A stretch of DNA of 64,000 nucleotides from Breviolum minutum Mf 1.05b.01 (taxonomy: Eukaryota; Sar; Dinophyceae; Suessiales; Symbiodiniaceae): the NCBI GenBank assembly GCA_000507305.1, contig DF241006.1, positions 1 to 64,000 of the forward strand, in the 5' to 3' direction. The notes beneath the pieces are model-generated. The model did not search any database. It was not told the origin of the DNA and saw only the letters and a list, made by a program, of their open reading frames with translations. Positions within the stretch are counted from its first letter, which is position 1; each line of letters opens with the position of its first letter. Positions 31,743-42,700 of the stretch are shown here, in pieces. The position numbers were made by a program, and so were the translations under genes.

Positions 31743-32667
31743 GGTTTTATATATGGCATCAACAAATTTGATACACTTGGAAGACTCAGTGGCATGAAGC
31801 TGTTTCGCAACCCATAGAAATTGTGACATTTTCTGGAGAGGTGCGCCTAAGTACGCAACAACGGCAGGCAGGGGGCGAATGGTAGGAGGCTGTTTCTACA
31901 AGAAATATCTTCCTACAAGAAGAATCTATAAGGCAACAAACACGTATACTAAGGCCATCGTATATTTCTCAATGTATATTGCATGATATACATACATTTA
32001 ACCTGGTATATTCACGTGATATACTGTACTACCAAGCTTACAACCAGAAGTTTTGGAATTATCCCTTGATCAGTAAGGTTAGGGTATTTTCAAAGGTTGA
32101 GATACCTTGGAAATTACCATGGCTCCACTCCGGAAGATGACTGTCTGAGATTCTCACCAGGCAGAGTTTACGTCCACAACAGTGATAAAGGATGCTACTC
32201 ACAAGGCTTCTTCTCTATTTGGAATTACAAAAAAACCATCACTGAAACCATGGCTGTGGGAAAACACAACTGCAGATTTGTTTTCACATTCTTAGAGTTG
32301 GTTGGTTTTTCCAATCTGGGATGGGTATCTATGAAAAGGTGGATGATATGGGTGTCGTTCAACATTCGTTCGGAGATGGTTGGTGACAGGTAGGGATTTG
32401 TTGAAATATACCTTCCTTCCCCCCTATCATCTTAAGATGCAGCTCTTGAATAAAGGTCCTTGTCGTTTTGCACTATGGTTTCATCTTGGAGCTGAGCATT
32501 TTCCATGAAAAAAACCCCGGAAGATAAACGGCTGGAACCTGAGAATACGAGCCCCGTGGAAGGAGGAAAATCATCTGAACCAAACCATCATGACTTCAGG
32601 TTCCATGTTAATTTTTGGGGGTGTATGTAATGAACCTCGCAAGAAGAGTTTCATACTATAATATTAT
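31743..32667. other. No gene recognised
   Basis: A plus open frame at 32097-32393 resembles nothing known; otherwise nothing seen. Confidence 0.3.
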
Positions 32668-32875
32668 CCCCATAGGCTCAATGGGACTGGTATATGTACC
32701 TACATTTACCAGGTTCTTCCGGTCGTGACCCTTTTGGGGGGTCGGAAAGTGACCTTTTCAGGGGTTAAGTGACCTGCATTTGGGTGATGAAAAGATCACT
32801 TGGAAGAAGCTGGTAGTTGATTTTTATATACTAAATGTAGGTATATACAAATCGTCCCATGGATCCTATATGGGT
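32668..32875. mobile_element. Family B element split by a nested insertion
   Basis: The left part (CATAGGCTCAATGGGACTGG... ACATTTACC) and right part (CTAAATGTAGGTATATACA ...CCCATGGATCCTAT) are a family B copy. About 105 bases at 32709-32813, themselves ending CCAGGTTCTTCC / GGAAGAAGCTGG, separate them. Confidence 0.65.
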
Positions 32876-33010
32876 ATAAGATCTTCCTAGCAGTCTCCGA
32901 TGAGGATTTTCATCATCTTTGGGAGTGAAAACGTCGGCCAAATTCTGAGGTTTTTTTTGAGGGGTACTTCAGAGTGATCATGGTGATCTTATGAATCTCC
33001 TCAACCCTAA

Positions 33011-33106
33011 GCATAGGATCCATGTATGGTATATTTACCTACATTTACCTACCTTTACCATGAATTTATACCAAATGTAGGTAAATATGCCATACATGGT
33101 ATGGGT
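33011..33106. mobile_element. Family B palindromic element
   Basis: GCATAGGATCCATGTATGG at the left and CCATACATGGTATGGG at the right, with doubled TTTACCTAC in the left arm. Confidence 0.7.
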
Positions 33107-33306
33107 AATGATCTTTTATTTCTATCCCTACAAATCAACTACCCTCTCTTCCTGGAAGTGGAAAAATGGCTGTTTTTTGCAAAGGTAAGTACTGCTGGGG
33201 GGGGGGGCATTTTTTACCTCCATGATTATGGGAGGAAGGGGAATATAACATTTTAAAAAAGGAGTTATATCCAAAAAATGGCATTGAATTCTCTCACCTT
33301 CTTTGT

Positions 33307-33403
33307 CTAGGTGGTGGTTTCAAATATTTTTTTATGTTCATCCCTATTTGGGGAAGATTCCCAATTTGACAAATATTTCAATTGCGTTGAAACCACCAAC
33401 CAG
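33307..33403. mobile_element. Family A introner-like element
   Basis: CTAGGTGGTGGTTTCAAATA at the left and GTTGAAACCACCAACCAG at the right; 97 bases, close to the copy at 3187. The right edge is CCAG instead of CTAG. Confidence 0.8.
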
Positions 33404-33436
33404 TTGCTGTTGTCCAAATGTTATATTTCTTTCCAG

Positions 33437-33499
33437 TTGCACCACCCCAGCAAAACCTTCGGGAGGTCCTTCGGGCAGCAGAGGCACATGCGCTTGGGG
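33437..33499 (+). CDS. Exon-like island after a good acceptor
   Basis: ATATTTCTTTCCAG then a 60% G+C stretch. One frame gives APPQQNLREVLRAAEAHALG to GGG/GTTGG. A longer frame continues to 33665, so the end is uncertain. Confidence 0.35.
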
Positions 33500-33736
33500 G
33501 TTGGTTATAAATCGTCGTCCCGTTGACTCCGAGAAATTCGGGGATTCCAAGAAAGCTCCGCAAAATTGTCATGCTCTTGAGAATCCTGACCCCTCAAGAA
33601 ATGTCTATTTTGAGGACCTATACACCCCTGCTATGCAGCTTCAAGCCATTCTTTTGGAGGGTTAGGGTGTTTTTTTTGCGGAAAGGCAACTTTTTCCACC
33701 AACTGATTAACAATGATTTTACCTTAACACTTAGTA

Positions 33737-33811
33737 GGTAGATGATAGATAGATATGTAGATGGTAGATAGATATACAGATAGGTAGATAGATAGATAGA
33801 TGGGTAGATGG
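33737..33811. repeat. GATA-type microsatellite
   Basis: Imperfect TAGA/GATA run. Confidence 0.85.
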
Positions 33812-34489
33812 GAAAGCTACTATTGGTGTAAGTATACCACCTCCTCGCAATCATGACTGGTCAACCACCCCCCTGACGCACGCCCCACAGAAACATTGGT
33901 TTCCCTCATAAGGCCTTATTAACACAAGACGTCAAGAGATGATTCGACGGATGGGATGTCCAAGGGAATGTGGTGGGCTTCGACAGGAGACTTTTTTTGG
34001 GGTGGAAGTCTAACCTGCCAACAACACCTCTAATAGCTAGATTAATTCTGACAACTCTGAATTTGATGAGAACATGTGATCCAATCATACATCAGTTCTT
34101 TTCTTTCATTGATACTGACAGCTAAAGTCTTACCAAACATGTTGATCATTGGCGCGGCCAAGCACTGAAAATTCGACGCTGGCTAAACACTTGGCACTTG
34201 AATGTCCCAGGAAGTTAGTAAAAGGTTAGTAAAGGGGTTATGACCTGCTTATAAAGGGTGTATATGCTAAATTCCCATGGACATCCAAGTTTCCCTCTTA
34301 GGTTTGCCTTGAACATCTCGAAGAGTTTCTCAGCGTAAAAGATCTTCAGAAAAATAATTTTGAATGTCCCAATCAGGCAGACAGTGATGACTTATCATCC
34401 CTGAAACTAACCCTGGCTGATGTCGATTTTACTCGCCCTTGCTGTATGATTATGCAGTGTTTGACGTCAACATTCTCTCATTTTTTACA

Positions 34490-34609
34490 CTCCCTGAAAC
34501 TAACTGACCGTTGGTCCCAAATCAAAAAAGCCGAATCCCTGGTGTGTTCTCACCAACGGGTCCCCATTTTCAGGATTTTCAGGGGCGATTTTGTTAGTTT
34601 TAGGAAGGA
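34490..34609. mobile_element. Family E element
   Basis: TCCCTGAAACTAACTGACCG at the left and CGATTTTGTTAGTTTTAGGA at the right with inner CAGGATTTTCAGGGGC. Confidence 0.6.
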
Positions 34610-35173
34610 TAATAATTAAATAATAAGTCATCTATCCTCCACCTTTTGAAGTATCTGATAGCATCTTTCCTGGTGTCAAGGGGGATACCTGGGTTCCGTG
34701 GCCAGGATTTGGAACGATACCTTCCCACCTTACAGGCCTGGATGGAGTTTCCACTCCTGGAAAGTTTCCAGGTTTCAATGGTTGGGTCTTGAGGATGCCT
34801 ACAATGGTTGGGTCGTGCTATAGAAACACCTAAAACAGAGGTTTCGGCGTTGATGTTTGGTGTTCCCATTTTTGTTGTTTTCTGTGTGGACCTAAGGATA
34901 GGTGCCTCCAATGAGAGCGTGAGGTGATTTCGAAGAATTTTCCTTTTCTTTTCAACGGCAATTTTTGTAACAAAGTCACCCACATGTTTTAGTTTTTCTA
35001 GAGCAGCTCAACCCCGGGGGACCCCCCCCCATGATTGTGAGAGAAACCAAGTGAAACATCTTTCAACAAGGAACACCCCCCTTCAAAAAAATAGACAAGT
35101 GATACAAGTGACTATGAACATGAAGCTTTGGGAAGATGATTATTATTATCTTGGGGTTCATTTTCAGGTTCCA

Positions 35174-35310
35174 AAGCCACTGGTTTTGAGGAGGGAACAC
35201 ATCGTTTGTTGCACCTTGGGAATGCAAAAAACCGACTCAGACATCCTCACCTCACAACGGCTGAGTTTTCCGAATTTGAATCCCGCATCCTTCGGGGCAG
35301 ATGATACAAT
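35174..35310 (+). other. Exon-like island
   Basis: Follows TTCATTTTCAG at 35158-35168. A plus frame (ATGFEEGTHRLLHLGNAKNR) and a second (VPKPLVLRREHIVCC) are both open to about 35300. No GT donor is evident; a GA donor is possible. Confidence 0.3.
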
Positions 35311-36049
35311 TTGATACAATTTGACTTGAGGTTTTTTTTGGCGGGGGGGTGATCCAAGTTGATCCAATATGATCCCAGTTTTTTTGAGGGAGATGGATGA
35401 ACACATCATCCCAACATATCCCAGCCTTGCCTTTGGGGCTTAGGATTTGTTGGAGGGTTTTCTGCACAGTTTTTTGTTGGAACTCAGAATTTTGCAACTA
35501 CTCCAGACATACAAATCCAAAATCTCTCATGGTAGCTTCTGAGCCAGCAAATGCAGATTAAAACCACCAATAAGTAGCTTCAGTAGCTATCTATGGTTCA
35601 AAGATACTACTTACAAAACCTGTTTAGAAGAAATGATCTATCCACAAGAATGAGCTCCTTCAAAGCACATTGCAATTCTAAGAGAACCCAACAAATTCAT
35701 AGGTTACCCTTCCTCCCATAATCATGGTTCAGTGTATAGTGGGTGTATCTCCAATCTTAGTTTCCAATCATTTAGTAGGTGATTTTCCACTAGACCATGG
35801 TTATGGGAGGAAGGTTTAATTACCCACACTAAGTGGGTCATAGGGACACCAGGGATGGTATCACACTGCTCCCTGCGAGGTACGCCTCATGCGAGTGCAA
35901 GGACACTTCCTTGATGTTTGGGGATCATGCAAACCCAGTGGCGTTTGGCAACAGATTCCATGAGATCGATTGAAGATGATATAAGCTGTAAGCTGTTGAT
36001 GCGCCTGACATTCCATTTCTTCTGGTCTTGCAATCTTGCATGTTTATGT

Positions 36050-36133
36050 TTGTTGTCCCGCAGAAGTTTGAGGCAGATCTGTCGTATTATTTTACGCCCT
36101 GTAGCCCTGTAGGACAGGTTCTCTTGCATCACA
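36050..36133 (+). promoter_or_regulatory. Probable spliced-leader acceptor and 5' UTR of the LHC gene
   Basis: TTTGTTGTCCCGCAG ends at 36063, a pyrimidine-rich tract followed by CAG, 70 bases before the ATG with no intervening ATG. In dinoflagellates nuclear mRNAs normally receive a spliced leader at such an AG. The position is inferred; a second AG at about 36109-36115 is an alternative. I see no TATA-like or other recognisable core promoter. Confidence 0.4.
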
Positions 36134-37241
36134 ATGGCTCCTCGCAATTCCATGTTGGCCGCTGCTGGCCTTGCAGCTGGTGGTTACGTGGCCACACAGG
36201 CATTCGTGCCAGGTGTTTCAGGACCTGTGGTGAGCAATGAGGCTGTCGCAAACTTGCGTGGTACCTCGGCTGCGCCCTCTCACAAATCTGGCAGTGCGCT
36301 GCCTTTGATGGGTTTGGTTGGCGTTGGAGCCGTGGCTGCTGGACGCAGCCGCATGGCACGCCGTGCTGAGCCCGTGTCGGCTGCAGCTGCAGCAGCTGCT
36401 GCTGCGAAAGCCGCTGCCGCCGCAAAGGGAGCAACTGCAACCACATCGGCTGTGGCAGGTTCAGCTGGTGTTGGGAGCTTGAAAAAGGGAGAAGGAGTTG
36501 CAGGAAAGGGTAGTGGAGGATCAAGCTTTGACCCTTCAACCCAGATTGGTGCTATGGCTCCTTTGGGTTACTTTGACCCTGCTGGCTTTTGCAAGAAGGG
36601 CGATGAGGCAGGATTCCGCAACCTTCGTGCTGCTGAGATCAAACATGGTCGGGCAGCCATGATGGCTGCATTGGGTGCTGTGGTGCAACACTATGTGAAG
36701 TTCCCAGGCTTCGAGTCTGTGCCAAGTGGCCTTGCTGCTTCCATCACAGCTCCTGGAAGCTATGGCTTTGTGGCTTTGTTCGCTGTGGCAGGTATCCTTG
36801 AGTTGGGAGCCTGGACTGAGAGCGATGACAAGGAGCCAGGAAACTTTGGTGACCCACTCGGCCTGAACCAGTACACCCAGGAATTCAGGGAGACTTAACT
36901 GCATTAACATAAGGATGAGAGGCAAATTGCATGTGCTGTGCTGTTCTGTCATAGACATTTCATCAGTTTCGATTCAACGGAGTTTGATTCAACCCTGTTT
37001 CACACAATTTCACCAAATTTCAATCAATCGCAGACAGATAATTTAAGTACATTTCAGCATTGGCTGTGAGGCTGTGAATGTTTTTTTTCAAACATTTTTA
37101 CTTCTGCCTCTTTTGATTGAGATCAGCGTTGCTGAGGAGCGTGAGATCAACAACGGCCGCTTCGCCATGTTCGCTGCTATCGGAATCATCGCTGCGGAAC
37201 TTTACACTGGCAAGGATGCCATTGAGCAGTTTGGGCTCTAA
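36134..37241 (+). CDS. Chlorophyll a-c binding light-harvesting protein, two exons
   Basis: Antenna protein of the chlorophyll a-c/peridinin LHC family, which sits in thylakoid membranes and passes excitation energy to the photosystems. I join exon 1 (36134-36889, 252 residues) to exon 2 (37137-37241, 34 residues including the C-terminus) for a product of 286 residues. The first LHC helix is at about residues 168-188, with the chlorophyll-binding core EIKHGR. A second helix is at about 211-225. The third, EREINNGRFAMFAA, lies wholly in exon 2 and is followed by the typical end DAIEQFGL. Residues 1-75 look like a plastid-targeting presequence, followed by an alanine-rich linker (about 83-97) and a Gly/Ser/Lys stretch. 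The ATG at 36134 (acaATGgct) is the first after a strong AG acceptor. Without splicing, the frame stops at 36898 and helix three is lost. Family assignment is secure; the exact splice points are inferred. Confidence 0.9.
36890..37136 (+). other. GA-AG intron of the LHC gene
   Basis: A 247-base intervening sequence inferred from protein continuity. Exon 1 ends ...GAATTCAGG and the sequence continues GAGACTTAA, which has an in-frame stop. The LHC third helix resumes after TTGCTGAG at GAGCGTGAG. No GT near the exon 1 end restores the frame, whereas a GA donor with AG acceptor does so exactly. An alternative acceptor at 37125-37126 (GATCAG) would give FSVAEERE instead of FREREIN. Non-GT donors (GC and GA) are known in dinoflagellate genes. 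Confidence 0.7.
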
Positions 37242-37269
37242 GACAGCTGCATCTATTTTTGATCAATTT

Positions 37270-37384
37270 CTAGGTGGTGGTTTCTAAAACACTTTCTGGA
37301 ATTTTCACTTTTACTTGGGAAATGATCCAAATTGACAAGATATTGACGAACATATTTTTCAAATGGGTTGAAACCGCCAACTAG
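37270..37384. mobile_element. Family A introner-like element in the LHC 3' flank
   Basis: CTAGGTGGTGGTTTCTAAAA at the left and TTGAAACCGCCAACTAG at the right, 28 bases beyond the LHC stop codon, hence probably inside its transcript. Contains a short internal duplication (TTGACAAGATATTGACGAAC). Confidence 0.8.
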
Positions 37385-37729
37385 TCATCGATTTTCTGTT
37401 TTTGGATGAGATTTTCAGGAAGCAGCCACTTGGGATAGTACAGATGAGCTGACATGCACGGACAACGCTGCAACCAAGATAGTTGTGACACTAAGTCTGT
37501 ACTTCGATGATTATGGTGCATTTTGCGGAAGTTTATTGAAAAGGCAGGTTGCTGTTGTCTAGTGATAATCCTTCAATGTTGGCTCACTGAAACAGTGGCA
37601 GCGGCTTGAAATTTTGGGGCGTCACACAAGGCGGACCCTCAACGCCAGAGAGTTAGTCTTCACTCTCACGGCAAATAGACCAAGTAGGAAACACAGCGAA
37701 AAAAAGAACGATGGCGACGTTCTGCAACC

Positions 37730-37842
37730 TGGGTGTTTCCAAAAATAGTGGTACCCCCAAATCATCCATTTTAATAGGGTTTTCCATTATAAACCATCCA
37801 TTTTGGGGTACCGGGGGTACCCCTATTTTTGGAAACACCCAG
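37730..37842. mobile_element. Family D palindromic element
   Basis: GGGTGTTTCCAAAAATAGTG at the left and CCTATTTTTGGAAACACCC at the right, with a small GGTACC duplication near the right arm. Confidence 0.8.
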
Positions 37843-38400
37843 CAGCTGCCCCAAGCTTTTTTCGACTCCAACGGAGGGGAACCCTGAGTGTTTACCAGGA
37901 TCTCCTTTGATCCTTCCCTTGCGAGAATGGCTCAGTGCTGTGAGGTGAGGGTTTGTTTTCGGAGGTGACCTTTGTTTGGGTTGGTTGATGTCAAAGAGGA
38001 TGATGACAAGTTGTGAATCAACATGAGCTGGACATGTTGTTTTTGCTTTAGATCATGTTTTTGTTGTAAAGATAGATCTTCCGGAGTTTCCGTGGTGCTT
38101 TGAGGTGTTTTGCCTGTTTTTTTTTCAAATTCTGAGGTGTTGTGAACGGTGTTGTGGTCGTTTCCTTTTGGAATTTGGTTCTGTTTTCAATAGAATCCAA
38201 ACCGTGATGAAATGGACTTTCTGTTACGTCGGGGTTTCTGAAGATGCACTAAATCATGAAGCAAAGACCATCCATGTCAACCTGTATTGCACAGCATTGC
38301 ACTATCTTTAGATACAATGACTTTTGAGATGTACATGGTGCAAGGCCATCACACTTATATAATTCATGTATAGCTCGAGTGATTCCTATTCAAAAATTAC

Positions 38401-38504
38401 ACCCCCGAAGTTTAACATTGCCCCTGAAAAATGGTGGTTGGAATGCTACTTTCCTACTGGGAAGGTAAAATTTCAGGGGCAAACAGTTAAACTTCGGGAG
38501 GGTA
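38401..38504. mobile_element. Family E-like palindromic element
   Basis: ACCCCCGAAGTTTAACATTG at the left and AACAGTTAAACTTCGGGAGG at the right are complementary; both arms carry the family E word CCCCTGAAA / TTTCAGGGG. Confidence 0.75.
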
Positions 38505-39040
38505 CATGATTCTTATGAAGTTTCTTTAGGCATGAATCGTTGGGTTTTTATGTTGACTTGGCCCTATTTGGCAGGCAAGAAGCTGCCAAATTCCGCATGT
38601 CGGGGTTTCTCAAGATGTTTTTTGTTGCAAGTCTTTGGCATCTATTATTGTCGAGTCTTTGGGGGCGGTGGTTCTGTTGGTGTTTGTGTTGGGAAGTGGA
38701 ACTGTTGGAGGATCCTTCCAATTTCCAGGTGGTTTAAAGTGATTTCAGCAATCCAAAAAGTGATTTTTGAAAGCTCAAAGTATCTGACTTCACCAAAGCT
38801 CAAATTTGGTGGTGAGTGGCACTCCAGCCCCCCCAAATTTAGACAACGGTGTGCCCTAAAAACCTTTCAGAAATACAGGTGATTGATGAAGAAGCTGCCT
38901 CCCCTCCAAAAAAGTTGCAAGACCCTAAGAATCAGGGTCCCTCCCGATCGAATAGGATTGAGGGTTCCAATCCCATCCGAAAAGAGTAGGGATTTTAGGT
39001 AGAAAATCCCTTCCTTAGGACATACCTGGCCGTGTTCATT

Positions 39041-39157
39041 ACCCTCCATGAAACTAGCAGCAAGTTTACACCTGAAAGTAGGGGCCATCCCAAAAGGAAA
39101 ATCATTTGAACCAACCATCCATTTTCAGGGGCAAAATTTGTTAGGTTCAGGGAGGAT
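39041..39157. mobile_element. Family E element
   Basis: ACCCTCCATGAAACTAGCAG at the left and TTTGTTAGGTTCAGGGAGG at the right with inner AACCATCCATTTTCAGGGG. Confidence 0.7.
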
Positions 39158-39213
39158 AACCAACGGAAAGCAAGAAATGATACCACCAATACCAAACTCC
39201 CCATATTCATTAT

Positions 39214-39329
39214 TCTGGGCAAATTATAGCGACCTCATCCGAGGTCACCCCAATAGGTAGCTAGGGAACGAAAATCCCCTTATTTCAGGGAAATGTAGGC
39301 GGGTGAAATATTATAATTTGGCCAGATAT
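39214..39329. repeat. Family N repeat, copy 1
   Basis: AAATTATAGCGACC, TTTCAGGGAAATGTAGG and GGTGAAATATTATAATTTGG. A second partial hit at 39462-39487 repeats the last of these. Confidence 0.65.
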
Positions 39330-39620
39330 TAGAAGGTGGGCTATCCCTACCTTATTTTTTTGATTAACTAATTATATATATATATATATATGTATGTGCA
39401 TGGGATTGAGCATCTCCCATTGCCTCCCTGTTATAAGGGCCCGTTGCAGAACAAAGCAGCTAGGTGAAATATTATAATTTGGCCAGATTATTTGTTGACA
39501 ATGCAAATGCAATGAATCCCATGATTCTTGCAATTCTCCAATCCACACTTTCCCAGGTCGCAAAGTGAAGTCTTGGGACGTCGGGAAGCCAAATGAAACA
39601 CCTGAAGTCTTCGAAGTCTT

Positions 39621-39718
39621 CCCATAGGATCCATGGAAAATGGTATAGTTACATACATCTGGTTGATTTTTATGGTAAATGTACAGGTAAATATACCAGT
39701 CCCATGGGCTCCTATGGG
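39621..39718. mobile_element. Family B palindromic element
   Basis: CCCATAGGATCCATGG at the left and CCAGTCCCATGGGCTCCTAT at the right, centre GGTTGATTTTTATGG. Confidence 0.75.
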
Positions 39719-40629
39719 CTTGATGATCTTCCAGGTTTAGTAAACCTGGAAAAGTCCAAATGTGACACGTTTGACACTCTATTTTTTTTGTTAGGTTAAG
39801 CTAGTTAACTCGGTTGAGAAAACGAAAAACTTAGATCCTTTCTTTGAAAAGAAAGGTTGTTTCAATTTGAACCCTGACATCCAACAGAAACTTGTAGGTC
39901 CGATGTGGTTGGATTGGATGATGTTGCGTTTTTTGTCTCTATGGTTTAATAGTCTAGTCCTACCTTTTAGATGACTGGAGGATTGTGTGTATATATTGTT
40001 TTTACATTAGATTCCACACACTACTGGTAACCAACATACAAATTCCCCATCTCCTTCTCGTAAATGGCCCGAAGAAATCGTGGGATTTTCCATCAGTTAT
40101 GCGAGAATTTTGAGAACCGGCAATTTCGATCCCATTAGCTTCACTTTTTGTTCAACACCATCAGATAGACAAAATCGAAGCACGTTGTGCCGAGGAAATC
40201 TTGTGACAAATTAAAAGGAAACATGTTTCTTTTTTCCAGGTTCAAACCATACGGAAGATATGAACTGTGGTGTGTAGATCATGTTTTTGTGTTGCCAGAA
40301 GACCCAGAGATCAACATGGATGATTTTGGGATCACAAGGGCATGACCTCAGTGTCAGAAGCCTATACCCTTTGGTTTTTAGACAAATTGAGAGTTTCCAT
40401 TATCAAAAAGGAGAACTTAAGGGATGATTCAAAGTTTAATGTGTTTATCATCCATTCCATGGTTTCATATACCTGGATCTTCCAGATATGTAGCAAACAT
40501 CTGCCTTTTGGGTAGGGTTTTTTTGGGGTGAATTTCGGCACAAATTTTCCACAGATCCAGGAAGATGTAGGTTTTTGTCGCTATAAGCATCGAAGCGGCC
40601 GGGTCCCGCCTTCAGCATCATTCTCCTTA

Positions 40630-40753
40630 AGGTTCAGAGCTTGTCTCCAGCGATGGAGTCAAAGAGCGCCTTGAACAGTTGCAGATGTTGCTCACTGTCA
40701 TGGACCCTCGGTTGGATCATCCCATGACGAGTTGACTTTCGTAAGTGGTTGAT
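40630..40753 (+). other. Exon-like island ending near GTAAGT
   Basis: After AAGGTTCAG one frame reads DGVKERLEQLQMLLTVMDPR, coiled-coil-like, to a TGA. A second frame reads through to TTC/GTAAGT. Probably exonic; frame not resolved. Confidence 0.35.
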
Positions 40754-41195
40754 ATAATACCATGGTTATATAGATCGTTTTTATCCTCACCCTAAGGATC
40801 CGGTGGTTGTTCCCCCCTTTCCAAATGGAAATGTTCATGGCTTACAAATGGTGGTTACTAACTACTTATATAACTGGGATGATCCTCCAAGTGGGGATGG
40901 CCTTCTTGGAGAGTCGAATTGGTCCTAATGGTTGGGATTGGCAAAAAGGGACTGATGTTTTTTGGACCAATGCAGTGATGGAAGATGTGGGGATCCTGTT
41001 GTTTTTTAGATAAGGATAAGAGAATGCCAAGGAAATTGTCTCTCCAAGAAGCATCAAGAAGCAATGTTTGTTCATTTTTCAAATAGATAAGGGTATAACA
41101 TTCAGTGACTCAGGCCGTTTGAAGCGTAAACCCTTTTACTTTGCAATTGTTTGGTGTCTTCCCAAAAAAGGGCCCAAAACCCACTTATTTTCCAG

Positions 41196-41302
41196 GATCC
41201 ACAGGATCTGTCGGTGGTCCGTTGTTGGTCCGTTGTGAGGACGAGCTACGCAATCCTCGGAGTCCGCGAGGAATGCTGATGACCATGATGCGGTTCCTTC
41301 AG
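41196..41302 (+). CDS. Putative exon, single open frame, both sites good
   Basis: ACTTATTTTCCAG then two bases and 35 codons (STGSVGGPLLVRCEDELRNP...) ending CCTTCAG/GTGATG. The other two plus frames are stopped, and G+C is about 57%. No family recognised. Confidence 0.5.
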
Positions 41303-41583
41303 GTGATGATGGGATGACGGAAAGATTGAAGAAGATGAGAATATACATATTGTCATACAGACAGATATAAACCAAGAGTGGGTGATAGGATGTTATACTG
41401 GATATTTTGCATGTATGTAATTTTTATATACACACATTTTAATCAAATTATCATACAATTATGCATTTACAGTTTACAGATGTAATATTGTACTATTGTA
41501 CATCTATTGTACTGTACCAGCTTTCAACAAAAAGATTCTTTGATAAAATCGCAACCTCCCTAAAGGTCACAAAAAGATTCAGA

Positions 41584-41664
41584 CTCCTAAGAATCCGCAA
41601 GGGATGTCTGCCAGGGTGTCAAGTTGCCACCTGTTTCCATAGTTTCGGGGTCAGGATTCTTAGA
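41584..41664. mobile_element. Family M element, copy 1
   Basis: CTCCTAAGAATCCGC at the left, GGGTGTCAAGTTGCCACCTG inside, GGGGTCAGGATTCTTAG at the right. Confidence 0.65.
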
Positions 41665-41782
41665 TAGGTCACCTTTGGGGATCGTGTTTGATGGGACAAG
41701 GGAGTTGGGTTCGTCCCTTAGACTTCTGGGGTGGATTTGCTTAGATTAATGTGGCTTTAGCGGCTAAGTGGCGAGACGGAAA

Positions 41783-41825
<43 letters not shown>
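41783..41825 (+). repeat. (GAT)n microsatellite
   Basis: About 14 GAT units. The surrounding frame would encode a poly-aspartate run, but it starts at GTG and has no other support. Confidence 0.9.
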
Positions 41826-42580
41826 TCTTGAGGAACATGACAAAGACAATGGTGAGATGCTTCTATCTTTGTTGCATTTGCACCTACATCTTCGATGATA
41901 GGACCAAAGTTTGGTCACTTCTTGACCTTGACAATTATGCTAAAACGTGGAGAAGTTTGGTGTAGGGCCAGGGGTATCATTTCTTTGCTTTCTATTCTTA
42001 CTAGTCAACATTGATTAACATGTGATATTTCCAAAACAATTAGGAAATATGTTGACTATGATCTAGTACTCTCCTGGGAAGTAACATATCCCATCCCAAA
42101 AAAGGCACTTTTGAGTCGATGATTTTCCAAAAAGCCCCAAGGTGAACGATATTCGTTCCCTGGAGGGTATACCCCTGAAGATGAACATTTTGAACCTTGG
42201 TTTGGAAGATGATTACCCTTAAAAACTTCATATAAAAGGACATATTTTGAACATAATTGGGTGATGAAATATTCTAAACCTCATATATCATTCAACATAT
42301 GTTGGACATATTCATTAACTTTGGTAAAATGGTGGTCCAACCTCAACCACCTCAAAGCCGTTTTTCAAGGCACCCACCGTTGGGTCCTTGGGTCAACTAC
42401 GTGTAAGGGAGCCTCAGAGTGGCTTCGAAGGGGGTGATCATCCAATGGTTCCTAGGTGGTGGTTGAACCACCCAATTGAAATATATTACCCTAAGAATCC
42501 TTGGGATGTCAAAATGGTTTGTGATACCTTAGAAGATGTTTGGGCCCCCATAACCTACCTGACACCAAACCTCAGGAGGT

Positions 42581-42700
42581 ACTGTTGATGGAAGAAATCC
42601 GGCTAACCAGTTGAGGTTGGTAGTTGAACTCCGATTATTTAGGATGGGTTTTGGGATACATCCAACAGGTGGTTGGGAATGGGATTTCTGAACCATCATT
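42581..42700. mobile_element. Family J element
   Basis: ACTGTTGATGGAAGAAATCC at the left and TGGGATTTCTGAACCATCAT at the right. Confidence 0.7.

Noticed and set aside
36129..36539. 136-codon minus open frame opposite the LHC gene
   Set aside because: Antisense shadow of the G+C-rich LHC exon.
37653..37871. 72-codon minus open frame
   Set aside because: Also family D sequence read through.
41768..41965. Poly-aspartate protein
   Set aside because: Created by the GAT microsatellite; starts at GTG and has no flanking support.
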